From Edaphosphingomonas laterariae (GTDB taxonomy: Bacteria; Pseudomonadota; Alphaproteobacteria; Sphingomonadales; Sphingomonadaceae): DNA of 64,000 bases. A program made the translations under genes and the position numbers. The stretch covers positions 26,262 to 90,261 of the forward strand of contig NZ_FZOS01000015.1 in NCBI RefSeq assembly GCF_900188165.1, in the 5' to 3' direction. Of this stretch, positions 27,730 to 37,045 are shown in pieces; position 1 is the stretch's first letter, and every line of letters begins with the position of its first letter. The notes under the pieces are model-generated. The model had not been told where the DNA came from. It did not search any database and was given only the letters and a program-made list of their open reading frames with translations.

Positions 27730-27927
27730 TCAGGCGATGATGTCGGGGATCAGCTGGTCCTCCAGCTGGGCGATCTCGTCGCGCAGGCGCAGCTTGCGCT
27801 TCTTGAGCCGCGCCAAGGCGAGCTGATCGGCGGCCGGATCATCCACCATCGACTCGATCGCCAGGTCGAGATCGCGATGCTCCTGCCGCAGAACCTCGAT
27901 AAGCCGGCCGATGCCGATCTGATCCAT
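27730..27927 (-). CDS. YdcH family (DUF465) small protein
   Basis: 65 residues forming one long helical hairpin: EVLRQEHRDLDLAIESM, then LARLKKRKLRLRDEIAQLED, the classical DUF465/YdcH pattern. It probably dimerises as a coiled coil; its role is unknown. A second member of the family is encoded divergently at 28127. Confidence 0.85.
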   Translation of the reverse strand: MDQIGIGRLIEVLRQEHRDLDLAIESMVDDPAADQLALARLKKRKLRLRDEIAQLEDQLIPDIIA

Positions 27928-28126
27928 GACTGCGCAACTCCCGCCCGGTTAATCCGCCTTCCGCCAGCGTTATCGGTGAACGCCGCCGCGCTCAAGCGCG
28001 AGCCTCGCTTGCGCCGTTCGTCGCATATCGTCCGGCGATCATCGCATCGCCCCGAATGGGGGTTACAAAGCCCTCCGATCGGTGATTAGATTGCCTGCCC
28101 AATCGGAACGGGAAAGGAGGATCCTG

Positions 28127-28282
28127 ATGGAGAACACCCATTCGTCCGCATTGATCGCCAAGCATGCGGGGCTCGATGCCCGCATCACCGCGGAGATGAA
28201 TCGGCCGGCCCCTAACGGTATCTTGATTGCATCTCTCAAGAAGCAAAAATTGAAGCTCAAGGAAGAGCTCGGCAGGGTCTGA
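28127..28282 (+). CDS. YdcH family (DUF465) small protein, short form
   Basis: 51 residues with the DUF465 second-helix motif ASLKKQKLKLKEEL and an N-terminal HAGLDARITAEMNRP. AAAGGAGG at 28113-28120 fixes the ATG at 28127. Its partner-like relative at 27730 is transcribed in the opposite direction, 199 nt away. Followed by a strong terminator. Confidence 0.82.
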   Translation: MENTHSSALIAKHAGLDARITAEMNRPAPNGILIASLKKQKLKLKEELGRV

Positions 28283-28298
28283 ACCCTTTTCGCGGAAG

Positions 28299-28326
28299 GT
28301 CGCTGCCCCGAATCACGGGCAGCGAC
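28299..28326 (+). terminator. Terminator after the second YdcH gene
   Basis: Perfect 10-bp arms GTCGCTGCCC and GGGCAGCGAC with an 8-nt loop. A GC-rich stretch and a short TTT follow. Confidence 0.6.
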
Positions 28327-28348
28327 GGCCGCATTTCCCATCACTTAA

Positions 28349-28378
28349 TAAAAAAGACGCTGGCCGAAACGCCCGTCT
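28349..28378 (-). terminator. Terminator of the PilZ gene
   Basis: Read on the minus strand: AGACG-GGC-loop-GCC-(2-nt bulge)-CGTCT followed by a T6 run (A-run 28350-28355 on the plus strand). It overlaps the stop of the PilZ gene. Confidence 0.7.
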
Positions 28379-28775
28379 AGCTCAACGATCGGAATCCGGG
28401 CCGGCGCATACGCTCCAGGTCCGCGGTCAAGGTCGTCTGCAGCTTGGGCGTGGCGATCGGCTGGCGCGCCAACCGGGGATCGATCATGTCTTCGAAGGCC
28501 ACGCCGATCCGCGCGCCCGCCCGCCAGGCGACACGCCCGCGCACGGCCCCGATATTGCGGATATTCACGCTGATCCGTTCGCCTTCCGCGCAATCGCGGT
28601 CGCAATCCGCCATCATCCCGCCGGACGAAAGATTGCGTACCCGGAACTGCGCCGGCATTTCGCCGCGATCGAGCAGCACGCCCGTCGCCTGCAGGAACAT
28701 GCTGTCACGCGGCGCGCGGCGGTGGGCTTCGCCGCCAGCCTCCGCTTCCTCGTCTAGCTCTGTTTTCGTTTCCAC
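28377..28775 (-). CDS. PilZ domain protein
   Basis: 132 residues. An acidic N-terminal tail, then RRAPRD (the RxxxR-like c-di-GMP contact is seen in HRRAPRDSM) and FRVRNLSSGGMMADCD (the D/NxSxxG motif), followed by a beta-barrel ending GVAFED. Such single-domain PilZ proteins bind cyclic di-GMP and act on motility, polysaccharide or cell-cycle targets. The target is not clear from context; a GGDEF-EAL protein is encoded 12 kb away. Confidence 0.8.
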   Translation of the reverse strand: METKTELDEEAEAGGEAHRRAPRDSMFLQATGVLLDRGEMPAQFRVRNLSSGGMMADCDRDCAEGERISVNIRNIGAVRGRVAWRAGARIGVAFEDMIDPRLARQPIATPKLQTTLTADLERMRRPGFRSLS

Positions 28776-28884
28776 GACCGACCCTTGGTTTCTCTTATCG
28801 ATCGCATCGCCGGCAACGCCGCACGTGCGACGGGGCCAAAAGACCGCGAAAACTTAGAGAAAGGGTTAACGGTGCGGTAGGCCG

Positions 28885-29349
28885 TTATTCGTCGCGGGAA
28901 ACTTTTTCCTGCCGCTCGTGGCGCTCCTGCGCCTCCACGGTCATCGTCGCGATCGGGCGGGCTTCCAGCCGGGCCAGCGAGATCGGTTCGCCCGTCACCT
29001 CGCAATAGCCATATTCGCCTTCTTCGATCCGGCGCAGTGCGGCGTCGATCTTGGAAATCAGCTTGCGCTGACGGTCGCGCGTCCGCAGTTCGATCGACCA
29101 GTCGGTTTCGCTGGAGGCGCGGTCGGTGATGTCGGGTTCGCGCAGCGAGTCCGTCTGCAGGTGAGCCAGCGTGCCCTGCGCTTCCCGCAGGATCGAATCC
29201 TTCCAGTCGATCAACTTCCGGCGAAAATACGCCGTCTGTGCTGCATTCATGAACTCTTCGTCGGGGGACGGCCGATAGTCCGCGTCGATCCTGTCGTCCT
29301 GATCTGCAATCTTCTTGGAAGTGGGAGTCGAATTCAGCGCCGTCGCCAT
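28885..29349 (-). CDS. dksA: DksA RNA polymerase-binding transcription factor
   Basis: 154 residues. The coiled-coil tip has the DxxDxA motif (DITDRA), needed for action in the RNA polymerase secondary channel. Of the four Cys of the classical zinc finger only one remains (GYCEVTG); the others are replaced (EPISL, ATMTV), a pattern common in alphaproteobacterial DksA. It works with ppGpp on rRNA and stress promoters. The ATG at 29349 follows GGAG; longer frames start inside the leader. Confidence 0.92.
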   Translation of the reverse strand: MATALNSTPTSKKIADQDDRIDADYRPSPDEEFMNAAQTAYFRRKLIDWKDSILREAQGTLAHLQTDSLREPDITDRASSETDWSIELRTRDRQRKLISKIDAALRRIEEGEYGYCEVTGEPISLARLEARPIATMTVEAQERHERQEKVSRDE

Positions 29350-29618
29350 CACGTTCTCCGCTAACACCCGTGCTTGTCGCAAGGGGCCTTTTGCCGGGGC
29401 GCTATAGCCACCCCCGAAACCCCGCACAAGCGCCGGAATCGGCAACGTTTCAGTCCGGTGCAATTGCGCTCCCGGCAATCCGCCGCCGCACCTCTCTTAC
29501 GGAGGGCGGGGATTAACAGCATCGACGTTGCCGTTTGATGAATTTCGGCTACCCGGCGGCCCGCAATCGGCCCTTCCATCCCGGCTTTGGGGCGGGCTGG
29601 CGACGGGCCACGGGCAAG
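29350..29618. other. Gene-free leader/promoter region of dksA
   Basis: The space between dksA and the repeat protein is 337 nt; its left part holds the dksA leader. I see no convincing coding frame, and no clear promoter hexamers. Only the terminator at 29620 stands out. Confidence 0.5.
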
Positions 29619-29619
29619 G

Positions 29620-29658
29620 AAAAAGCCGCGCCCGGCCATCACCGGACGCGGCCTTTTT
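29620..29658. terminator. Bidirectional terminator downstream of the exported repeat protein
   Basis: A long stem (AAAAAG-CCGCG-CCGG against CCGG-CGCGG-CTTTTT, with single-base bulges) flanked by A-run and T-run, so it may act on both strands. Confidence 0.7.
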
Positions 29659-29686
29659 CGATGGAGCCTTTTTCAGGCTGCGCTTC

Positions 29687-30250
29687 TTACTGCGCGGCCT
29701 CCGGCGCGGCGGCAGCGGCCTGCGCGTCCAGCTGCTCCTTGGTCATCCCGATCACCGGGCCACCCTCGCCAGCAGCGAAGGCGGACAGCGGCAGGCGGAC
29801 CTGCACATTGCTGGTGTCGACCAGCGCGAACTGGGCGTCGACCGACTTGATCGTGCCGACAGTCCCACCGGCCGGATCCTTCACCGTCGCGCCAGCCACA
29901 AGCTGCGCCTTCTTCTTGGCGTCTTCAGCCTGAGCCGCCTCGGCATTGGCCGCGCCGGCCTGGGCGTCGATCTGGTCGCGCGTCAGGGCCAGAACCGGCC
30001 CCTTCTCGCCCGTGCCGAACGATGCCACCGGGATCGAAACCTTGCTCTTTTCGGTGGCGAGCACGGCAAGATCGCCCTTCACGGACTCGATCGTGCCGAC
30101 GACACCGCCTGACGTGTCATAAACGGTCGCACCCGCGGCCAGCTTGGCCGACGTAGAAGCAGCCGCCGGTGCGGCCGCAGTCTGAGCTGCCGCCGGCACC
30201 GCAAATAGCGCCAGAGCCGCCGGAGCCACGAACCATCCCTTGAACTTCAT
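29687..30250 (-). CDS. Exported protein with two tandem 66-residue repeats
   Basis: 187 residues: signal peptide (cleavage after AAAQ, about 23), then two copies of one module at about 35-100 and 115-180, in exact 80-residue register: LAAGATVYDTSGGVVGTIES with LVAGATVKDPAGGTVGTIKS, and GPVLALTRDQIDAQA with GPVIGMTKEQLDAQA. The G-A-x-V-x-D-x-x-G-G-x-V-G-T-I pattern resembles PRC-barrel or ribosomal-KOW-like beta folds. Likely periplasmic. Of two nearby ATGs I use 30250, 9 nt behind AAAGGAG. No function assigned. Confidence 0.75.
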   Translation of the reverse strand: MKFKGWFVAPAALALFAVPAAAQTAAAPAAASTSAKLAAGATVYDTSGGVVGTIESVKGDLAVLATEKSKVSIPVASFGTGEKGPVLALTRDQIDAQAGAANAEAAQAEDAKKKAQLVAGATVKDPAGGTVGTIKSVDAQFALVDTSNVQVRLPLSAFAAGEGGPVIGMTKEQLDAQAAAAAPEAAQ

Positions 30251-30359
30251 CAGAATCATCTCCTTTGCGAATCTTGAACAAACAACGCGAGGAAATGGTG
30301 TTGCGGCCATGCCGGGGCGATGAATCGAGCCCAAAAGGCGTTGAGCCGCAACTGCCGCC

Positions 30360-30803
30360 TCACTCCGTCTCGATTAAGATACGACCTATCGCATTCACCG
30401 GATGGCCGGTGAGATCCTTGGGCAGTTCAGCCTTCAGCCGATCCGTCACTTCGCGATGATAACATTTACGCAGCGCGCCCAGCGTGCGGGGCGGCGCCAC
30501 GACAATCAGGCTGTCATAATCGCCATCCATCGCATGCCGCTTCAGCATCGCGGCCGCGTCGGCCGCGAACCGATCCTCCTCCTGGCGCTGGAAATCCACT
30601 TCCTCCATCGCGCTTCGCGCCGATCCGAAGCTCTGGAAGGCGCGCCCCGGCGCGTCGGTCTTGAAGTCCCGGTCATATCGCCCCGGCTGTTCGGCGGCGT
30701 TGATCACTTCGAGGTTCGGATAATCCGCGTCCCCCGTATTGCGCAGAAAGAGCATCTTTCGGCCGTCCGCGACAAGGACGACGCTATTGTGCGGAACACG
30801 CAT
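30360..30803 (-). CDS. Host attachment protein family (baeRF-like)
   Basis: 147 residues: VVLVADGRKMLFLRNTG at the N-terminus, a middle charged region, and SLIVVAPPRTLGALRKCY, features of the 'host attachment' family, named after an Agrobacterium protein and related to release-factor-like (Rossmann/RNase H-like) folds. The biochemical role is not established. AGGGAAGG precedes the ATG. It is divergent from serS; a long palindrome lies in between. Confidence 0.78.
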   Translation of the reverse strand: MRVPHNSVVLVADGRKMLFLRNTGDADYPNLEVINAAEQPGRYDRDFKTDAPGRAFQSFGSARSAMEEVDFQRQEEDRFAADAAAMLKRHAMDGDYDSLIVVAPPRTLGALRKCYHREVTDRLKAELPKDLTGHPVNAIGRILIETE

Positions 30804-30850
30804 GCCTTCCCTCCATTTCCCGCTTCGATCGGTGGTTCGATTCTGACTGT

Positions 30851-30869
30851 GCAACGCACGGTGCGTTGC
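30851..30869. promoter_or_regulatory. 19-nt palindrome in the divergent region before serS
   Basis: GCAACGCACGGTGCGTTGC: 9-bp perfect arms with a single central base. Too tight for an RNA hairpin, so most likely an operator for a dimeric regulator of the host-attachment gene, serS, or both. Confidence 0.5.
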
Positions 30870-30909
30870 GGGGTTGCGCGCTTTGCCACGCTTGGGCCAT
30901 AGCCGCGCC

Positions 30910-32190
<1,281 letters not shown>

Positions 32191-32246
32191 CCACCCGCCC
32201 CGCCGGGCCGGCAACATTCCATTAGTATCCAACCAAGGGGACGGCG

Positions 32247-33017
32247 ATGCGCATCCTGCTCACCAATGATGATGGCATCCACGCCCCCGGGCTCGCCGTG
32301 CTCGAAACCATCGCGCGGACGATTTCGGACGACATCACCATCGTCGCCCCGTCGGAAGAAATGTCGGGCGCGGGCCATTCGCTCACGCTCACCCGGCCGG
32401 TGCGGCTGCGCAAGCATGGCGAACGGCGCTTCTCGGTCACCGGCACGCCCACCGATTCGGTGATGATGGCGGTTGCCGAAATCATGAAGGACGGGCCGCC
32501 CGATCTGGTGCTCTCGGGCGTCAACCGTGGCGCTAATCTGGGCGAGGACGTCACCTATTCGGGCACGGTCTCGGCCGCGATGGAGGGCGCGCTGGCCGGT
32601 TTCCGCTCGATCGCGCTCAGCCAGGTCTATGCCCGCGAAGCGATGGGCGATGCCGTGCCTTTTTCCGCCGCCGAGGCCTGGGGCGCCAAGGTGCTTGCGC
32701 CGCTGATCGCCGGTCCGTGGACGCCGGGCACGCTCGTCAACGTCAACTTCCCCGCTTTGCCCGCCGATCAGGTGCGGGGCGTGCGCGTCGTCGGCCAGGG
32801 CATTCGCGATTATGGCCGGCTGCGCATCGTGAAGGGCACCGATCCGCGCGGCTATAACTATTATTGGTTCGGCCTTGGCGGGGCGGTGCCCACGCCCAAG
32901 CATGATACCGATCTGGAAGCGGTGGCCGACGGTTTCGTCTCGGTCACCCCGCTTCATCTCGATCTGACCCACCACGCCTCGCTCGATCGGCTGCGCGAGG
33001 CATATCAAGGCATTTAG
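32247..33017 (+). CDS. surE: 5'/3'-nucleotidase SurE
   Basis: 256 residues; the metal-binding opening MRILLTNDDGIHAPGL, VAPSEEMSGAGHSLT and SGVNRGANLGEDVTYSGTV are all present. It dephosphorylates nucleoside monophosphates and polyphosphate in stationary phase. As in many proteobacteria it is followed by an nlpD-type gene; pcm, usually between them, is missing. 56 nt behind serS. Confidence 0.95.
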   Translation: MRILLTNDDGIHAPGLAVLETIARTISDDITIVAPSEEMSGAGHSLTLTRPVRLRKHGERRFSVTGTPTDSVMMAVAEIMKDGPPDLVLSGVNRGANLGEDVTYSGTVSAAMEGALAGFRSIALSQVYAREAMGDAVPFSAAEAWGAKVLAPLIAGPWTPGTLVNVNFPALPADQVRGVRVVGQGIRDYGRLRIVKGTDPRGYNYYWFGLGGAVPTPKHDTDLEAVADGFVSVTPLHLDLTHHASLDRLREAYQGI

Positions 33018-33065
33018 AAGCAGACGCTATTTTCAGCCGGACGGCAATTTCATACACAGGATTCC

Positions 33066-34133
33066 ATGCCCTTCCGGCCAGCCCCCCGCTACGCCCTGCC
33101 GCTCCTGACCGCCGCGTCGCTTTCGGCCTGCGTGGCCCCGCGCGGCGGCTCGCCCGATCCGGTGCCCGCCACGCCGGCCCCGCCTCCCGCCGTGCAGCCG
33201 GTGCCGCAACCGCCGGCCGCAGCCCCTTCGCCCTTCGCAGTGAAGCCCGTCACGCCCAACGCCACCGAAAGCCGTGGTGGCACCTACCGGGTGGTCAGCG
33301 GCGATACGCTGCGCCGTGTGTCGGACAAGACGGGCGCGGGATCGGAAGCGATCGCGCGGACCAATGATCTGCACCCGCCCTTCCTGATCCGCATCGGCCA
33401 GCGGCTGAAGATACCGGCGGGCCGCTGGCATCAGGTCGGCTCGGGCGAAACCGGCATCGCCATCGCGCGGGCTTATGGCGTCGAATGGCAGCGCATCGCC
33501 GAACTCAACGCGCTCGAAGAACCCTATATCCTGCGCACCGGCCAGCGACTGCTGCTGCCGTCCACCACCGAAGTCGATCGCATGTCGATGGAAGAACGCG
33601 CCGCCGCCTTCGATCTCGATATCGACGATCTCATCACCGGTGGCGAACCGGCGCTGGCCGAAACGGCCCGGCCCGCCAAGCCGGTTTCCACCGCACCGCG
33701 CACCACCCCGCTGCCCGCCACCGAAGCCGTGGCCGCCGCCCAGCCCTTTTCCGGCCGCTTCGACTGGCCGTTGCAGGGCAGCATCAAGCGCGGCTTCGGC
33801 AGCTTCGGCAGCGGCCGGCGCAACAATGGCGTCAACATCGCGGCCAGCATGGGCGCGCCGGTCATGGCGGCGGCCGATGGCGTCGTGGCCTATGCGGGCA
33901 GCGATCTTTCGGCTTATGGTGGGCTGATCCTGATCCGCCACAGCGATACCTGGACGACCGCTTATGCCCATGCATCCGAACTGCTGGTATCGCGCGGCCA
34001 GGCCGTGAAGCGCGGGCAGACGATCGCGCGCGCCGGCGCCAGCGGCCATGTCGATGGCCCGCAGCTCCATTTCGAAATCCGCCAGGGGGCCAAGCCCGTC
34101 GATCCGCTGGCCCATCTGCCCAAACGCCGTTGA
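33066..34133 (+). CDS. NlpD-like lipoprotein: two LysM domains and a degenerate LytM/M23 domain
   Basis: 355 residues. A lipobox (LSAC, Cys21) marks an outer-membrane lipoprotein; a Pro-rich linker leads to two LysM modules (about 75-120 and 122-165) binding peptidoglycan, then a C-terminal M23 domain (about 235-350). The domain's first zinc-ligand motif, normally HxGxD, reads NNGVN, so both metal ligands are lost, while LHFEIR is kept. It is thus probably an amidase activator like NlpD/EnvC and not a protease. It directly follows surE and is coupled to the K+ channel by TTGA. Confidence 0.88.
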   Translation: MPFRPAPRYALPLLTAASLSACVAPRGGSPDPVPATPAPPPAVQPVPQPPAAAPSPFAVKPVTPNATESRGGTYRVVSGDTLRRVSDKTGAGSEAIARTNDLHPPFLIRIGQRLKIPAGRWHQVGSGETGIAIARAYGVEWQRIAELNALEEPYILRTGQRLLLPSTTEVDRMSMEERAAAFDLDIDDLITGGEPALAETARPAKPVSTAPRTTPLPATEAVAAAQPFSGRFDWPLQGSIKRGFGSFGSGRRNNGVNIAASMGAPVMAAADGVVAYAGSDLSAYGGLILIRHSDTWTTAYAHASELLVSRGQAVKRGQTIARAGASGHVDGPQLHFEIRQGAKPVDPLAHLPKRR

Positions 34134-35176
34134 GCCGCCGTCCGCCGATCTTCCAGGTCCCGCGTTTCGCGCCGCTCCGGCGCAAATCGGCCTTGCCGAT
34201 CTGGTTCTCGCTGCTGCTGCGCGTGCTGTTCGCCCTTGGCCTGATCGCCATCGCGCTGGCGGTCCACTGGTTCGATCGGGGCGGGCTGCAGGACAATATC
34301 GACGGGCATGTCAGCTTCACCGACGTGCTCTATTTCACGATGATCACCGTCACCACAGTGGGTTTCGGCGATATCGTGCCGGTGACGGATCGGGCCCGGA
34401 TGTTCGATACGTTCGTCGTCACGCCGATCCGCCTGTTCGTCTGGCTGATCTTCCTGGGCACGGCCTATGATTTCATCTTCAAGCGCACATGGGAGAAATG
34501 GCGGATGAGCCGGATCCAGCGCAATCTGCACGGGCATATCGTGGTGACGGGCTTCGGCACCAGCGGCTCGGAAGCGGTTCGCGAACTGATCGCGCGGGGC
34601 ACGCTGCCGCACGAAATCGTCGTCATCGACGGCCGCAACGCTGCTATCACCGAGGCCGAGGACATGGGCATTTCGGTGCTCGAAGGCGATTCCACCCGCA
34701 ATGCGACGCTGGAGGCCGTTCATGTCGAACGCGCCCGCGCGATGATCGTATCGGCCGGGCGAGACGATACCTCTATCCTGATCGTCCTCACCGCCCGCCG
34801 GCTGGCGCCCGATCTGCCGATCAGCGTCGTCATCCGATCCGAAGATAATGAAGCGCTCGCCCGCCAGGCCGGCGCCACAACGGTGATCAACCCGGTCAGC
34901 TTCTCCGGCCTGCTCCTCGCAGGATCGACCCACGGGCCGCATATCGCCGAATATCTGGCCGATCTCGCCGCCACCGACGGCCGCGTCGCGTTGCGCGAAC
35001 GGCCCGCGACCACCGATGATATCGGCAAGGCGCTGTCCGAAATCGCCACCGGCCTCGGCGTCCGCGTCTATCGCGACGGCATCCCGCATGGCTTCTGGGA
35101 GGGCGAGGCCGGCCGGATCGAGCCGGGCGACATCATCGTCGAAATCGTGCCGGGCCGGGGCCGCAGCCGCAGATAG
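34130..35176 (+). CDS. Two-helix potassium channel with RCK/TrkA-N domain
   Basis: 348 residues: a basic start, helix 1 (about 17-42), a pore loop with the selectivity filter TVGFGD (TTVGFGDIVP), helix 2 (about 90-115), then a TrkA-N/RCK domain with GFGTSGSEAVREL (NAD site) and DIEDYNI-like DGRNAA, ending in a TrkA-C-like part. The start is a TTG at 34130 that overlaps the preceding stop (TTGA). Likely a K+ efflux or osmotic control channel. A 19-nt tandem duplication covers its stop codon. Confidence 0.88.
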   Translation: MSRRPPIFQVPRFAPLRRKSALPIWFSLLLRVLFALGLIAIALAVHWFDRGGLQDNIDGHVSFTDVLYFTMITVTTVGFGDIVPVTDRARMFDTFVVTPIRLFVWLIFLGTAYDFIFKRTWEKWRMSRIQRNLHGHIVVTGFGTSGSEAVRELIARGTLPHEIVVIDGRNAAITEAEDMGISVLEGDSTRNATLEAVHVERARAMIVSAGRDDTSILIVLTARRLAPDLPISVVIRSEDNEALARQAGATTVINPVSFSGLLLAGSTHGPHIAEYLADLAATDGRVALRERPATTDDIGKALSEIATGLGVRVYRDGIPHGFWEGEAGRIEPGDIIVEIVPGRGRSRR

Positions 35177-35201
35177 GCGTTTGAGCCGCAGATAGGCGTT
35201 T
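35165..35201. repeat. Two direct copies of an 18-nt unit across the stop codon of the channel gene
   Basis: AGCCGCAGATAGGCGTTT occurs at 35165-35182 and again at 35184-35201 (period 19). Both copies carry the TAG that in the first one stops the channel gene, which points to a recent slippage duplication. Confidence 0.8.
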
Positions 35202-35212
35202 ACGCCCGACAG

Positions 35213-35374
35213 CTACAGCCGTGCCGCCTCGGCCCCGGCATGCCATTGCGCGATCCGCCGCTCAAGTTCGTCGGCATAGTCCGACAAGGTCTTGATCAGC
35301 CCTTCATTATGCGATCGCGCGGCGATCCGCCGGGCACGGTCCGCCTCCTCCCGCATGGCCTCTGGCCCTTCCAT
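35213..35374 (-). CDS. Small helical protein, 53 residues
   Basis: MEGPEAMREEADRARRIAAR.. continues with a helix containing SHNEGLIKTLSDYADELERR. One or two amphipathic helices, no membrane segment. GGAG precedes the ATG by about 6 nt. Such short proteins are frequent orphan genes in sphingomonads; no function known. The ATG seven codons downstream is an alternative start. Confidence 0.6.
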   Translation of the reverse strand: MEGPEAMREEADRARRIAARSHNEGLIKTLSDYADELERRIAQWHAGAEAARL

Positions 35375-35587
35375 TCGATACTCCGAACGCAAAACAACTG
35401 ACGCCTGATTGCGGCCCGCCTGCCGACAAGGGCAGTGTGGCGCGACCAATCCGCCCGGCGATGAGACGGATTCGCGTGCCGCCAGCCTTTGCCCCGGCCC
35501 GGCGACCCACGCAAATCCGCCGATTGCACGCCGATTCCGTCGCCCCCCTCGCAAAATGCGTCGTGATCCACTATGTGGCGCGCGCTC

Positions 35588-36925
35588 ATGGCAACGAAAC
35601 TCCCCTCCCCGCCGAAAATCGGCATGGTCTCGCTCGGCTGTCCCAAGGCGCTGGTCGACAGCGAACGCATCCTCACCAAGCTGCGTGCGGACGGCTATCA
35701 GATGTCCGGCGATTATGACGATGCCGATGTCGTGCTGGTCAACACCTGCGGCTTCCTCGACAGCGCCAAGGAAGAAAGCCTGGAGGCGATTGGCGAGGCG
35801 ATTGCGGAAAACGGCCGCGTCATCGTCACCGGCTGCATGGGCAATGAGGCGGACGTGATCCGCCAGCGCTTCCCCGACGTGCTCGCCGTCACCGGCCCGC
35901 ACCAATATGAAGCGGTGGTCGGCGCCGTCCATGACGCCGCGCCCGTGCCGCCTTCGCCCTTCATCAATCTCGTGCCGGAACGCGATCTGAAGCTGACGCC
36001 GCGCCACTACAGCTATCTGAAGATTTCAGAAGGCTGCAACCATCGCTGCGCCTTCTGCATCATCCCGTCGATCCGGGGCGATCTCGTCAGCCGCCGGCCC
36101 GACGCCATCCTGCGCGAAGCCGAAAAGCTGGTCGAGGCAGGGACGAAGGAGCTGCTGGTCATCAGCCAGGACACGTCGGCCTACGGTGTCGACATCAAGC
36201 ACCAGCCCCGCCCGTGGAAGGGTGGCGAAGTGCGCGCCCACATGACCGATCTGGCCCGCGAACTGGGCAAGCTGGGTGCATGGGTGCGGCTGCACTATGT
36301 CTACCCCTACCCCCATGTCGATCAGGTCATCCCGCTGATGGCCGAAGGGCTGATCCTGCCCTATCTCGACATTCCGTTCCAACATGCCAGCCCCAATGTG
36401 CTGAAGGCGATGAAGCGCCCGGCCAACGAGGCCAAGGTGCTCGAACGGCTGAAGGCGTGGCGCGCGATCGCGCCGGATATCGCGGTGCGTTCGTCCTTCG
36501 TCGTCGGATTCCCCGGCGAAACGGAAGAAGATTTCCAATATCTGCTCGATTGGCTGGACGAAGCCCAGCTCGATCGCGTCGGCGCCTTCCGCTTCGAGCC
36601 TGTGGAGGGGGCCGCCGCCAACGCCCTTCCCAACCCGGTGCCCGAAGAGGTGAAGGAAGAACGCTACGCGCGGATCATGGAAAAGACGGCCGCGATCTCC
36701 GCTGCCAAGCAGCAGGCCAAGATCGGCCGCACGCTCGACGTGATCATCGATGCTGTCGATAGCGAAGACGGCGGCGCCACCGGCCGGTCCAAGGCCGATG
36801 CGCCCGAAATCGACGGCGAGGTCCATCTGCGCGATGCCGGCCATCTCAAGGCCGGCGATATCGTCCGCGTGCTGATCGAGGACGCCGACGATCATGATCT
36901 GTTCGGCGTGGAAACCGAAAACTGA
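35588..36925 (+). CDS. rimO: Ribosomal protein S12 methylthiotransferase RimO
   Basis: 445 residues. N-terminal UPF0004 domain with [12 protein letters not shown] and [13 protein letters not shown] cysteines (second Fe-S cluster), the radical SAM motif [15 protein letters not shown], and a C-terminal TRAM domain. It adds a methylthio group to Asp88 of S12. Absence of YhcC-like features and the [11 protein letters not shown] motif separate it from MiaB. The ATG at 35588 is preferred; another ATG five codons upstream exists. Confidence 0.95.
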   Translation: MATKLPSPPKIGMVSLGCPKALVDSERILTKLRADGYQMSGDYDDADVVLVNTCGFLDSAKEESLEAIGEAIAENGRVIVTGCMGNEADVIRQRFPDVLAVTGPHQYEAVVGAVHDAAPVPPSPFINLVPERDLKLTPRHYSYLKISEGCNHRCAFCIIPSIRGDLVSRRPDAILREAEKLVEAGTKELLVISQDTSAYGVDIKHQPRPWKGGEVRAHMTDLARELGKLGAWVRLHYVYPYPHVDQVIPLMAEGLILPYLDIPFQHASPNVLKAMKRPANEAKVLERLKAWRAIAPDIAVRSSFVVGFPGETEEDFQYLLDWLDEAQLDRVGAFRFEPVEGAAANALPNPVPEEVKEERYARIMEKTAAISAAKQQAKIGRTLDVIIDAVDSEDGGATGRSKADAPEIDGEVHLRDAGHLKAGDIVRVLIEDADDHDLFGVETEN

Positions 36926-37045
36926 CACATCCTGCATGAACCGGCACGCCGCGCGCTCCCCGGGGATACCGGCTGCCGCTCGATCGTTTCGGGTGGCAGG
37001 CGCGTTGCGCTTCCACGGCACAGGATCAGGCTTTAGGAACATGGC

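Noticed and set aside
28105..28109. GGAAC as possible EcfG (general stress) promoter
   Set aside because: It lies within 25 nt of the start codon and has no CGTT at the right distance.
30831..30845. GGTTCGATTC resembling a tRNA T-arm
   Set aside because: No acceptor, D-arm or anticodon stem can be built around it.
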